Assembly (NCBI RefSeq): GCF_022180385.2
Contig: NZ_BQME02000002.1
Coordinates: forward strand, 1,612,001 to 1,676,000
Direction of reading: 5' to 3'
Origin: Paenibacillus sp. L3-i20
Lineage (GTDB): Bacteria; Bacillota; Bacilli; Paenibacillales; Paenibacillaceae
Length of the DNA stretch: 64,000 bases
The notes beneath the pieces are model-generated. The model was not told the DNA's origin, ran no database searches, and worked only from the letters and a program-made list of their open reading frames with translations. Below are positions 5,819 through 14,107 of this stretch, piece after piece. Position numbers and translations under genes: made by a program. Positions within the stretch are counted from its first letter, which is position 1. Each line of letters begins with the position of its first letter.

Positions 5819-7171
5819 CTATTTCACCCCCTCTCGTAGTAATCCAAGCCGATCCAGCAAAGTAGCAGTCTGCGCTCTCGTTAATGGCTCGTCCGGAGCA
5901 AATCGATCAGAGGTCACGCCATTCATTACGCCGGCTCGTTTAGCCTTAACAATCGCTTTCTCTGCCCAATGACCATTAATATCATTGAACCCCTCGACGA
6001 TTGAGACAGGAGGCTTTTCTTCTGGTAATGGATCTAGCAGTTTTAATTCCCTTGTTACATTGTCTAGCAGCCATTGCCATCTGCCACTTTTACGCAAGTC
6101 TTGAGGACAATCTTTTCCAGACCACTTGCTATGCTGCACGACTGCTGACAACGGTAAGTTAAGAGTAAATAGCAACCACGCCGTTAGCTTCGCTGTATTT
6201 AACCAAGCGACCTCTTGATTGATACCCGCGTGTTCGCAAGTCTCAATACCAATAGACTTCCTATTACCAGGTCCCGAAGCTCCGTCCCCTGCATGCCATC
6301 CACTCTCGTCAGTAGGTAAGTGCTGAATAGTCTCATTATCATCAACAGTGTAATGCCATGATACTGGCTTACTTGCGGCAGTATCTCCCTTGAGATATTT
6401 CGCATGGTCCTCCGCATCTGCAGCTTTGTTCCCCGTTTCATGGATAGTAATGTATTCGGGTTTCATTGTATAACCCGTTCTATTCCCTCGACCTTTCGGG
6501 ATAAAATTCTCTTTAATATTGAGTTCTTTCATCGGCTTAACCTTACCTCCCTGTTTAATACATAATGTTGCTCCCATTTTACGGCCACTACCGTTATCAG
6601 CAGGCCACAAGTAAGCACTGCCGCCGCCGTCACCATTAAGAGCTTGCACACAGCCCAACGCACTCATAATAGCTGTGAGTGCATTGAGCGTGACCTTACT
6701 CAGCGTTCGGACAATAACAAGTCTGTTGTCAGCCGTAACACCGTGTGCTATACGTACGTGCTTGGCGTTGTTTGCCCATATACTCGGATGGAGTTGGTCA
6801 CGTATGACGCTGTTTGCAACTACATTCTTCCCGTTTAAAAGTAAACGCGGTGACCCTTGTTTGGCCCATACTGCAGTTTTGGGAGCCTTGCCGATATGAA
6901 GCGACCCATCGGACAGCATGTAGAGCTCTTCCCGCGGTATCGTTTTGTCGATGTCTCCATTAACCACTTTGCCATTAACGATCACTCGACCAATCGGGAT
7001 ACCGTCTTTAGTGTGGGCATAATTAAGGTTAGCTGCTACTGTAGCACCTTCTGCTATGGCAGTCTCTTTGACTGTCGCTCCTGTTTTTGCAGCCACAAAG
7101 ATATCATCAACTTTAGGGTTGGCAATAGAGTAAATGATGCTAACGCCGTTTATATTGATGGACTTGATCAT
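5819..7171 (-). CDS. endolysin fusion: phosphodiester glycosidase, amidase and SLH domain
   Basis: 450 residues in three parts. Residues about 30-215 resemble NAGPA-type phosphodiester glycosidases, with the hallmark ALNGDGGGSAYLW near 198-210. Residues about 235-375 are an N-acetylmuramoyl-L-alanine amidase of the Amidase_2/PGRP fold: ITIHETGN and SWHYTVDD supply zinc His residues, with QHSKWSGKDCP closing the site. Residues 400-445 (NDINGHWAEKAIVKAKRAGV and DRFAPDEPLTRAQTA) are one S-layer-homology repeat, which binds pyruvylated secondary wall polymer. It lies between xhlA (4-bp overlap) and holin. The glycosidase part could attack wall-polymer linkage sugars; that is inference. Confidence 0.88.
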   Translation of the reverse strand: MIKSININGVSIIYSIANPKVDDIFVAAKTGATVKETAIAEGATVAANLNYAHTKDGIPIGRVIVNGKVVNGDIDKTIPREELYMLSDGSLHIGKAPKTAVWAKQGSPRLLLNGKNVVANSVIRDQLHPSIWANNAKHVRIAHGVTADNRLVIVRTLSKVTLNALTAIMSALGCVQALNGDGGGSAYLWPADNGSGRKMGATLCIKQGGKVKPMKELNIKENFIPKGRGNRTGYTMKPEYITIHETGNKAADAEDHAKYLKGDTAASKPVSWHYTVDDNETIQHLPTDESGWHAGDGASGPGNRKSIGIETCEHAGINQEVAWLNTAKLTAWLLFTLNLPLSAVVQHSKWSGKDCPQDLRKSGRWQWLLDNVTRELKLLDPLPEEKPPVSIVEGFNDINGHWAEKAIVKAKRAGVMNGVTSDRFAPDEPLTRAQTATLLDRLGLLREGVK

Positions 7172-7440
7172 TTACCACCACTCCTCCATAGCATATTTAA
7201 AAGTGCAATAACGACTCCACCTACAATTGTCGTACCCGCCCAAAAAGTGATTTTGTCGATACGATTTATTCTGTGATGGGCCGATTCTGATTTATCGAGA
7301 GCTTCATCAGCGACTTTGCCTGCTTGGACTACTTCTCTCTTTACATCGGACATACCATCAACCTTAGTACTTAGCTCCCGAATATCGAGCCTTACATTAA
7401 CCATTGTTTCGTTTAATTTATCCATCGGGTTGTCCGACAT
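7168..7440 (-). CDS. XhlA-like haemolysin/holin partner
   Basis: 90 residues: an N-terminal hydrophilic coiled-coil-like region (LNETMVNVRLDIRELSTKVD) and a C-terminal membrane segment (ITFWAGTTIVGGVVIALLNMLW), the layout of XhlA in PBSX. XhlA associates with the membrane and acts with holin and amidase in host lysis. It overlaps the endolysin gene by 4 bp. Confidence 0.85.
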   Translation of the reverse strand: MSDNPMDKLNETMVNVRLDIRELSTKVDGMSDVKREVVQAGKVADEALDKSESAHHRINRIDKITFWAGTTIVGGVVIALLNMLWRSGGK

Positions 7441-7460
7441 CTACTTGCCCCTCTCTGCAT

Positions 7461-7490
7461 AAAAATAAGCCCTACCGTTTAGGTAGAGCT
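7461..7490 (-). terminator. terminator after the tail fibre gene
   Basis: On the minus strand AGCTCTACC, 5-nt loop, GGTAGGGCT, followed by a T run (7461-7465). It separates the structural operon from the lysis genes, which may be transcribed by partial read-through. Confidence 0.8.
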
Positions 7491-7510
7491 TTGAACTAAA
7501 GATTGTTTAT

Positions 7511-9733
7511 CTACATATGAGTTGAAGATGTCATTACTCGATTATTCGCAACGGTGCCGTCACCATTACCAGCAACAGCCACAAATTTATCATTTCCGAA
7601 ACAAACGGATCTCCAATATCCTGTGGCATTCCCTGTACGCATTGTCCATGTAATTCCATCATAAGATGTCATTACTCTTGTTCCAGTTCCTGTAGTACCT
7701 ACTGCAGCAAACATTCCAGCACCATATGCTACAGAGTACCAATTAATATTTGATGCACTTGTTCTTATTGTCCAGTTAATCCCGTTAGGTGATGTCATTA
7801 CTCGATTACCTGTACCAGTAAATGAAACGGCTACGAATAATCCATCTCCATAACAAACTGATAACCAGCCATTATCTGCCGCACTAGTTCGTGAAGTCCA
7901 ACTAATACCGTCAGAAGATGTCATTACTCTATTTCCAGTACCGCTACTGGCTACAGCTACAAAAATTCCATTGCCAAAAACAACAGAATTCCAATCATTA
8001 TTGATCGGTGCAGCTCTAAGTGTCCAATTTATTCCATTAGGTGATGTCATTACTCTATTACCTACTCCAGAATCGGATACAGCTACATAAATCCCATTAC
8101 CATAAGCAATTGATCCCCAACCAATATCAGCAGGAGTTGCTCTCAATGTCCAGTTAATACCATCTGGTGATGTCATAGCTCTATATCCCGCAGTTGCGTT
8201 ACTAGTTACTGCAACAAATAATCCATTGGCATAGAAAGGAGTCCACCAACCGAAATGACTCGTTCTCAATGTCCAGTTAATCCCATCGGTAGATGTCATA
8301 AAATTTGTTGATGTTTGTTCAGTTGAGAATGCTACAAATAATCCATTGCCATAACAAACTGAGTTCAAATCAAGTTCAGGAGTAGAGCGTAATTCCCACA
8401 TAGCTCCTGCTCGTATTGCTGGAATTTTTTTAATGTTATTAGCCATTACTGTATATGAAGCATTTGCCGCTGTCGGTACTTCTCTACCAGTAATCACAGC
8501 GGCAACTTCTGCTTTACCGTCACTGGCAGATGTAAAAACCTCGTTTATAGCTGCTACAAGGTTCGTCTTGTTCGACGTTGCTAATGATGCCTTATTTCCA
8601 ACATCGGCATTTGTTGCAAAATCACTATTTATGCCAGTCCATATTGGTTGCCATGCAGTCCATGGGCTACTATTAACTTTATTTCTTATAAATGTTTCGG
8701 AATCTGTTGTATATGCTTTTTGCCATATCCAGTTATCCCTATTATTGTGTATTCCAAAATCGCTTACTATAACTTCAAGTACACCATATAACATTCCACC
8801 GCGCCAAGAATTTGCAACAACAGAAGCAAACCCATACTTGCCATGTGTTAGTGCGGCATTAAAGTCCGTAGTTGAGCCATTCGTTCTTAAGTCAAAATCA
8901 CTAGCATGTTTGCTGTCTAGTAAATCGACGTTGAGATATTGGACTGGAGTTGTGGAATACACCTTAAGTGGCGCTGTACCTGTTCCTACAACTGAAACAT
9001 ATTGACGCGCTGTAATGTCCCCTTTACTATCCCTTGCTACTATTGAGTCAGCATCTTGCACCCACGAAGGCGGCATGCCATGCAATTTATCTGCATCTAA
9101 GCCACTGTTAGCACCGTCATTGCTTGAATCCCATGTTGTCACCCATGGCTGCCATTTCCCATTGTTTTTGATTCGGTATCTATTTGAAATATTTGCATTT
9201 ATTGGTGTATGTCTTTGTAAAGCATAGTCCGTACGACCAAACCAGCTAATGTGTTCAAGATACCCTTGATTGGAGCCATTTTGTCCGGGGAATGGACTAC
9301 CAACGAAAGTATCGGGCGTACAGTAAAACCCATTTCCGATGTGTGTGTCAGCGTTTGTTACACCTGTATTACCGCCATAGCGGTAAAAATCACTACTACG
9401 TAATCCATTAAAAAATTCGGAATTGAATCGCTCAACTAGCGTTGTGGATTGTGTCCAAAACGGTGCTGTTCCCTGTGGGGCACTTGATGCAAACCCGACA
9501 CCCGCAAGCCATCCATCGGCAGTCCTTTCAGCTAAAGTACCAGGGATAGCCTCAGAAGTCGCTCCATGTGCTCCGGTTGTATCATTCATATGAGTAGTTA
9601 ATTGTGTTGACACACCAGCAACTGCGCTATTTGCCTCTCCTGCATTCTTAATCGCCGTATTAATTTCTGTGCCAATTTGATTTAAGTCTGTGGGCAGTAC
9701 AGTATCATCCAGTGCCCAGTTAGTTTTTGCCAT
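7511..9733 (-). CDS. tail fibre protein with beta-propeller-like C-terminal repeats
   Basis: 740 residues. The N-terminus (MAKTNWALDDTVLPTDLNQI) is the usual baseplate-attachment part of XkdV-like fibres, followed by short beta segments ending in LHGM and LLDSKHASDF. From about residue 455 to the end there are seven or eight repeats of about 40 residues of the type W-x-S-V-x-YGNG-x-FVAV ... NRVMTS-x-DGINWTLR, a bladed propeller pattern. The repeats are also visible in the DNA. It presumably binds the host surface. Its start overlaps the next gene upstream by one base, and a terminator follows. Confidence 0.85.
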   Translation of the reverse strand: MAKTNWALDDTVLPTDLNQIGTEINTAIKNAGEANSAVAGVSTQLTTHMNDTTGAHGATSEAIPGTLAERTADGWLAGVGFASSAPQGTAPFWTQSTTLVERFNSEFFNGLRSSDFYRYGGNTGVTNADTHIGNGFYCTPDTFVGSPFPGQNGSNQGYLEHISWFGRTDYALQRHTPINANISNRYRIKNNGKWQPWVTTWDSSNDGANSGLDADKLHGMPPSWVQDADSIVARDSKGDITARQYVSVVGTGTAPLKVYSTTPVQYLNVDLLDSKHASDFDLRTNGSTTDFNAALTHGKYGFASVVANSWRGGMLYGVLEVIVSDFGIHNNRDNWIWQKAYTTDSETFIRNKVNSSPWTAWQPIWTGINSDFATNADVGNKASLATSNKTNLVAAINEVFTSASDGKAEVAAVITGREVPTAANASYTVMANNIKKIPAIRAGAMWELRSTPELDLNSVCYGNGLFVAFSTEQTSTNFMTSTDGINWTLRTSHFGWWTPFYANGLFVAVTSNATAGYRAMTSPDGINWTLRATPADIGWGSIAYGNGIYVAVSDSGVGNRVMTSPNGINWTLRAAPINNDWNSVVFGNGIFVAVASSGTGNRVMTSSDGISWTSRTSAADNGWLSVCYGDGLFVAVSFTGTGNRVMTSPNGINWTIRTSASNINWYSVAYGAGMFAAVGTTGTGTRVMTSYDGITWTMRTGNATGYWRSVCFGNDKFVAVAGNGDGTVANNRVMTSSTHM
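7520..8400 (-). repeat. tandem degenerate repeats of about 125 bp in the tail fibre gene
   Basis: The phrase encoding VMTS-(D/N)GI-(N/S)W recurs at roughly constant intervals (near 7650, 7785, 7905, 8030, 8160 and 8280). Copies are diverged but clearly related, allowing expansion or contraction by recombination. Confidence 0.75.
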
Positions 9734-10020
9734 TAACTTGTCACCTCTTTTACCTCAATTGTTTGCATTAACATTGTATCTGCTGCTATTGGGACGTTAA
9801 CGGGATTAGTTGATAAAACTACATTATTTGCGTCCTTAAGTTCGATTAGCGTTATAAGTGATACTCCACTTACTGGAACTAGATAATTTATCGCAACAGT
9901 TCCACCCGTGGTGGATTTTTTAGCGAAATTAGTTATAGTATAAGTTCCATTTAGCACTACCTTTGCGATTCGACTATCTACATAACGAGCAGCATCACCA
10001 ATCAATTGAGTTGTAATCAT
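9733..10020 (-). CDS. small fibre-proximal protein
   Basis: 95 residues, beta-rich (NGTYTITNFAKKST, GTVAINYLVPVSGVSLIT) without catalytic motifs. It sits between the YmfQ-like baseplate protein (4-bp overlap) and the fibre (1-bp overlap), where contractile phages place a short fibre-attachment or hinge protein. Not recognised by sequence; role inferred from position. Confidence 0.65.
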   Translation of the reverse strand: MITTQLIGDAARYVDSRIAKVVLNGTYTITNFAKKSTTGGTVAINYLVPVSGVSLITLIELKDANNVVLSTNPVNVPIAADTMLMQTIEVKEVTS

Positions 10021-10601
10021 TTAATAACCACCTCACTCCCCAGTGTTGCAAAAGGCTTCTCTCCAACTTTCCATGACCCTAGTTTGTAATTCCATGTGAC
10101 ACTTTTTCGAGAGATGCTTTCTTTAAACCCAATCTTTTCACCGAGCGAAGTTGATTGCTGATACAACATATTAGCCGGCTTAACTATGTTGATCGTATAG
10201 TGCACCTCACGAAAGAGGAGTGCATTTTCAATATTTGTCATGACTGATATGATAAATTGCTGAGAATTCACGGTAACAATAGTCATGCCAACCCCAACTA
10301 ATCTATCTAGTTGCTGTTGTAAATATCGTATTGTAAACGGCGGCTTCGTTTGATTACGGTTAAGTATTCTAAGCCTTCGAAATTCCAGCGATTCCACGTT
10401 TGGGTCAGCGTTAATACGGCGTATTTTCTCTCGCCGCTCAATTGCTTCCACACTACTAGTCATTACAAATCGATTGTCCAACAACTGGTTTATTGCAGAG
10501 TCGATATTATTTAGTTCCTCACTGACCGTTACATCAAGCTCTCTAAAATCCTGTATATCACGGTAAAACTCAGGTAAGTGTTTAACTACTCGATTAGCCA
10601 C
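10017..10601 (-). CDS. baseplate protein, YmfQ/XkdU-like (DUF2313)
   Basis: 194 residues. The N-terminal VVKHLPEFYRDIQDFRELD and the following helical region with NVESLEFRRLRILNR match the XkdU/YmfQ family, which attaches fibres to the baseplate wedge of Mu/PBSX-type tails. Gene order (J protein, then this, then fibre) is the canonical order. It overlaps gpJ by 8 bp. Confidence 0.88.
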   Translation of the reverse strand: MANRVVKHLPEFYRDIQDFRELDVTVSEELNNIDSAINQLLDNRFVMTSSVEAIERREKIRRINADPNVESLEFRRLRILNRNQTKPPFTIRYLQQQLDRLVGVGMTIVTVNSQQFIISVMTNIENALLFREVHYTINIVKPANMLYQQSTSLGEKIGFKESISRKSVTWNYKLGSWKVGEKPFATLGSEVVIK

Positions 10602-11700
10602 TTAATGTCACCGTCCCAACAACAGGAATCCTATCTACAGCCATAGTTACATTAGCAGCCGTACCATTCAGTTTTGTTCCTGAAACGTCAACTACTCCAG
10701 CGATCGTGAGAATGGCCGCATCAATCATGGCAACCCTAACTACTGTTTGATCTTGTTCGGCCCAATCTTGCCTTAACTCTAGTAAGTAATTACTGATAGC
10801 ATTAGTTATGGGGGCTTGTACCTGTCCAACTGTAACTCCTGCTTTTAGGGTGAGTACAGATACGAAGTTAATTATCGTATTTTGTACTCCGACAATTGAA
10901 ACAGTATGGCCTATAGGTGCAGTACCCATGCCCTTCCCACTATGTCCAACTGGGTCAATAATCATTTGTGCTGCACTAATAAGCGAAGTGGTAGGTTGAC
11001 TCCAATCAGAAGCAATGATTGTGCACTTTACTGTGCCTCCACCATTCCATGTGGGGTAAACCTTTACCCCACCAATACCATCAATCTCATTTACCTTTTC
11101 TTTATAGTCTGAGACATTACCCCCAAATGGTGGTTCGTTAACAAAGGCATAATACCTTGCTCGTAAAGTCTCGTCATCCTCTTCGTCTTCACCAGGTATC
11201 AAAACTTCTCCCAGTGCAGCCGTTTCTAAACCGTTAATATACACAATCGGAAGTAGCGCTCCAAATTGCTTATTACCGTTGCTTCCGGACTGCTCACAGG
11301 TCATTTCAAATACACCTGTACTTATTTTTGAGGTCGCTACAAAAGTAACGTTCTCTATACTAAATCTACTCCCAATAGGTATATCTATAAGTGCACCGGC
11401 ATTTCCTGTAAACGTGCCTTTACGCCTTGAAGTCGTTGCCGGTGCACGATTAACCCCATCTTCTGCAGTAATTCTAGATAATTCCTCACCCGTACTTGTA
11501 TCCGCAAATGCTAGATTATCGTTTATGCCTAACACAATATAAGCTTGGGCAAGTTCTGCCGCAGAAGGTGCTAGTGCATTATAAATTAAGCTACCCTCTC
11601 TTTTATCAATTGTGTCAGGAACACGATCTAGCATTCGTTGCAAGATAAACTCATAGGTTAAATGCTCATACAATTCGGCCCACCTCCTGCCTCTGTTCAA
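10594..11700 (-). CDS. baseplate J-like wedge protein (XkdT-like)
   Basis: 368 residues with the Baseplate_J pattern: an N-terminal helical part (RMLDRVPDTIDKREGSLIY and AYIVLGINDNLAFADTSTG), a central GTFTGNAGALIDIPIGSRF beta domain and the conserved DDETLRARYYAFVNEPPFGG near 177-196. It forms the baseplate wedge ring of contractile tails. Its start overlaps the XkdS-like gene by 35 bp in another frame. Confidence 0.92.
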   Translation of the reverse strand: MNRGRRWAELYEHLTYEFILQRMLDRVPDTIDKREGSLIYNALAPSAAELAQAYIVLGINDNLAFADTSTGEELSRITAEDGVNRAPATTSRRKGTFTGNAGALIDIPIGSRFSIENVTFVATSKISTGVFEMTCEQSGSNGNKQFGALLPIVYINGLETAALGEVLIPGEDEEDDETLRARYYAFVNEPPFGGNVSDYKEKVNEIDGIGGVKVYPTWNGGGTVKCTIIASDWSQPTTSLISAAQMIIDPVGHSGKGMGTAPIGHTVSIVGVQNTIINFVSVLTLKAGVTVGQVQAPITNAISNYLLELRQDWAEQDQTVVRVAMIDAAILTIAGVVDVSGTKLNGTAANVTMAVDRIPVVGTVTLSG

Positions 11701-12073
11701 ACGTGCCTAAACTAGTAACAACTTGACATGTTACAAGGGCCCTGTCGCCTATTGTTTCGATTCGCAGATCATCAATACTTAAAATACGATCATCTTGAGA
11801 TAGTGCTTCCTTTACCATCCTCGACATTTCAGAACGCATAAATAATGGCCCTAGCCCAATCGCATAGTCAAATTCATGACCAAAATTTGAGCTATAGATT
11901 AGGTGAGCAAACCGTTTTGTGTTAAAGATATTAAAAACCGTTTGCTTAACTGCATCTAGTCCATCAACCATTCCTGATATACGCCCTCTTTCAAAATCAA
12001 TTCTCCATGTTAAAGATGGCTGCTGAACCTCTTGTACAATATCACTATTCAACGTACTCCCTACAGGTATCAA
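11666..12073 (-). CDS. baseplate wedge protein, XkdS-like (DUF2634)
   Basis: 135 residues. The core TWRIDFERGRISGMVDGLDA and YSSNFGHEFDYAIG match the gp25-like/DUF2634 family (XkdS), the lysozyme-like inner wedge component of contractile tails. Follows the XkdR-like gene by one base. Confidence 0.9.
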   Translation of the reverse strand: MIPVGSTLNSDIVQEVQQPSLTWRIDFERGRISGMVDGLDAVKQTVFNIFNTKRFAHLIYSSNFGHEFDYAIGLGPLFMRSEMSRMVKEALSQDDRILSIDDLRIETIGDRALVTCQVVTSLGTFEQRQEVGRIV

Positions 12074-12074
12074 T

Positions 12075-12443
12075 CTAGCCCACCACCCTATCCATAACTA
12101 AAAACTTTTGACCACCTTGAATTCGTAGCAAGAGCACTTTGTCACCTTTTTCTAGCCCCCGACGAATGACGAACGGTTCTACTGGTAAAGCTGCTGTAGT
12201 GTTCTTGTTAGCAGTTCCGCTGTCACTTGAGTCGGTGTATTGGTGAGTATGCCGTAAATCCAACACCAACCGAGTTAACGACTCTGGCACAATTAAAAAA
12301 TCCGCACCGAGTGTAAACCGTTGATCAACGGTTACTTCGAGCGGATCTTCTGATTTTATAACGCCCATAAGTAAATTCACGGGGTTAGAAGCTTCAATTG
12401 CGTCTCTTGCTGCATTTTTAATTGTTGATAATAGGTTACTCAA
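12075..12443 (-). CDS. baseplate-associated protein, XkdR-like (DUF2577)
   Basis: 122 residues, opening with an amphipathic helix (LLSTIKNAARDAIEASNP) and then the DUF2577 beta-barrel with DPLEVTVDQRFTLGADFLIVP and a closing KVLLLRIQGGQKFLVMDRV. In PBSX and skin this gene lies between XkdQ and XkdS, as here. Overlaps its neighbour by 4 bp. Confidence 0.9.
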   Translation of the reverse strand: MSNLLSTIKNAARDAIEASNPVNLLMGVIKSEDPLEVTVDQRFTLGADFLIVPESLTRLVLDLRHTHQYTDSSDSGTANKNTTAALPVEPFVIRRGLEKGDKVLLLRIQGGQKFLVMDRVVG

Positions 12444-13411
12444 GATATCACCTTCATGTCGACTTGCATGGTATGGTCAACCCCTTCAAAACGGTGGGTG
12501 CACTCGTCAACGAGAAATGGTTGGTTAATAGCATACTCCGCTATCATGATCGGTACGTAACTTCCAGCTCTAACCCTAACGTCACCGATAGCTGGTATCT
12601 TTAATGACTTCGACTCCCGATTGTGAAGTTTAATTAATTGATCCATTAATTGTGTAATTTGAGCTTCATTCATTTTTTCGTCTACAGATTGATACAACTG
12701 CAACGTTCCCCATCGAGCAATGTTAGTACTGTCCTGAGTAATAAAAACCTCACGCTTACCAGATTCTTTGTTGTCTTTGAACAACTTGACTCGATTGTAA
12801 GTGCTCTCGTCGATGCTACTCTTAAGTTGATAATCAGTCATTAAACTACCATCACCTATGATAAAATCAACGAGTAAATTTTCAACATTTCTAAGCGTTA
12901 ATGCCCCGAAGTCGTCGAAGAGCACATAGTTTTTTCCTGAATTTATTAATGTGAGATCTAGTGCTTTCGTGCCTATATCAATAAGTGTCTGACCATCTTC
13001 TATCATGGTTGGGATTTTATAAATCGTATCTTCAATTCTTCCTATCTTCAAATTGAAGTCCTTTGCAATTTGCTTAACAATATCGGAAGCTGTCACATTT
13101 GCGAACACATATGTTTCTTTATTTAACAGATAGCGAATCTGATCATAGCACTTAATTTTCACTGCTTCATCTTTGCCGCCATCAGAGTTAAAAATGTAGC
13201 CATAAAAGACATTTGCACTGTTGTATCTAAACCTGACAACATCGCCATTGTTATATGTGAAAGCTTTTTCTTCATATAGTGCATTTTTAATCAAAGTGAA
13301 ATCCAAGCTACTCGGGCGACCAACCCGACTTGTTTTCCATGTTATACTGGACACAATTTCTGACACATCCCATACATTTCCGTTCTTGTTGTCTATAATC
13401 ATCTCTATCAT
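12440..13411 (-). CDS. baseplate hub protein, XkdQ-like
   Basis: 323 residues of the gpD/XkdQ type (tail hub, gp27-like fold). Visible signs are the N-terminal SSITWKTSRVGRPSSLDFTL, a central ASDIVKQIAKDFNLKIG segment and the DFGALTLRNVENL / NRVKLFKDNKESGKREVF region. It forms the tube-to-baseplate hub. Canonical position between LysM protein and XkdR. Confidence 0.9.
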   Translation of the reverse strand: MIEMIIDNKNGNVWDVSEIVSSITWKTSRVGRPSSLDFTLIKNALYEEKAFTYNNGDVVRFRYNSANVFYGYIFNSDGGKDEAVKIKCYDQIRYLLNKETYVFANVTASDIVKQIAKDFNLKIGRIEDTIYKIPTMIEDGQTLIDIGTKALDLTLINSGKNYVLFDDFGALTLRNVENLLVDFIIGDGSLMTDYQLKSSIDESTYNRVKLFKDNKESGKREVFITQDSTNIARWGTLQLYQSVDEKMNEAQITQLMDQLIKLHNRESKSLKIPAIGDVRVRAGSYVPIMIAEYAINQPFLVDECTHRFEGVDHTMQVDMKVIS

Positions 13412-13417
13412 TGCGAA

Positions 13418-14107
13418 TCACCTCGGTATTTTTAGAGATTGACCAATACGTAATGATTTAACTTGGGAGTCGGTTAATTTGTTCAATGACTGTATTTCCT
13501 TCCACCTCGCACTTGCACCTAACGTTCGTTTCGCTATGGCCCACAATGTGTCACCAGCCACTACCGCATATACCTTAGGTGGCTGAGTATCGTTGGGCCG
13601 TGTTGCAGGGGCAGCGACATATGATTTTGATGTCCCCCTTGATGCTCCCTGTATGGAAATACGTCGAGCAGCGTAAAAAACATACTTTTTAAGTTTAAGC
13701 GAATAGGTTATGTCTCCCCCGTGTCCTGCTGTCTCTTTCCAGTTAAATGACTCGATACTTACTGCTTCATTTATTTCAAATGATTTACCATTAGCATATT
13801 TTTTGCCCGTATAAACGAATCTAATTGGTCGTTTCGATTCGATCCATTTTTCAATGTCTTCAACGTATGCTTTAGGTGTACGTGGACTTTCCACGGAGAG
13901 ATATGGATATCTTTGTGCAGGAAATATCCCTTCGAAAGAATATTGCGTAAGGCTACGAGCTTTAATAACATTAATTTCACCAAGCTTTATGATGTCGTAA
14001 GTTTGTCCATTACTACCTTCGCTTGCTTCAATGCTTGACGGGTTAATTGGGAGTTGAAAGCCATCATCTTGATTATTAATAGATAGATACACCCCATACT
14101 TACTCAA
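13418..14107 (-). CDS. LysM-containing tail protein (XkdP-like)
   Basis: 229 residues. The first two thirds are the tail-adaptor domain (GFQLPINPSSIEASEGSNGQ). The last 52 residues are one LysM repeat, YAVVAGDTLWAIAKRTLG to LRIGQSLKIP, which binds peptidoglycan and probably docks the baseplate on the wall. Overlaps the tape measure gene by 8 bp. Confidence 0.92.
   Translation of the reverse strand: MSKYGVYLSINNQDDGFQLPINPSSIEASEGSNGQTYDIIKLGEINVIKARSLTQYSFEGIFPAQRYPYLSVESPRTPKAYVEDIEKWIESKRPIRFVYTGKKYANGKSFEINEAVSIESFNWKETAGHGGDITYSLKLKKYVFYAARRISIQGASRGTSKSYVAAPATRPNDTQPPKVYAVVAGDTLWAIAKRTLGASARWKEIQSLNKLTDSQVKSLRIGQSLKIPR

Noticed and set aside
8433..9005. Plus-strand open frame of 190 codons opposite the tail fibre gene
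   Set aside because: Hydrophobic nonsense-type composition, antisense to repeats of the fibre gene; no domain or ribosome site.
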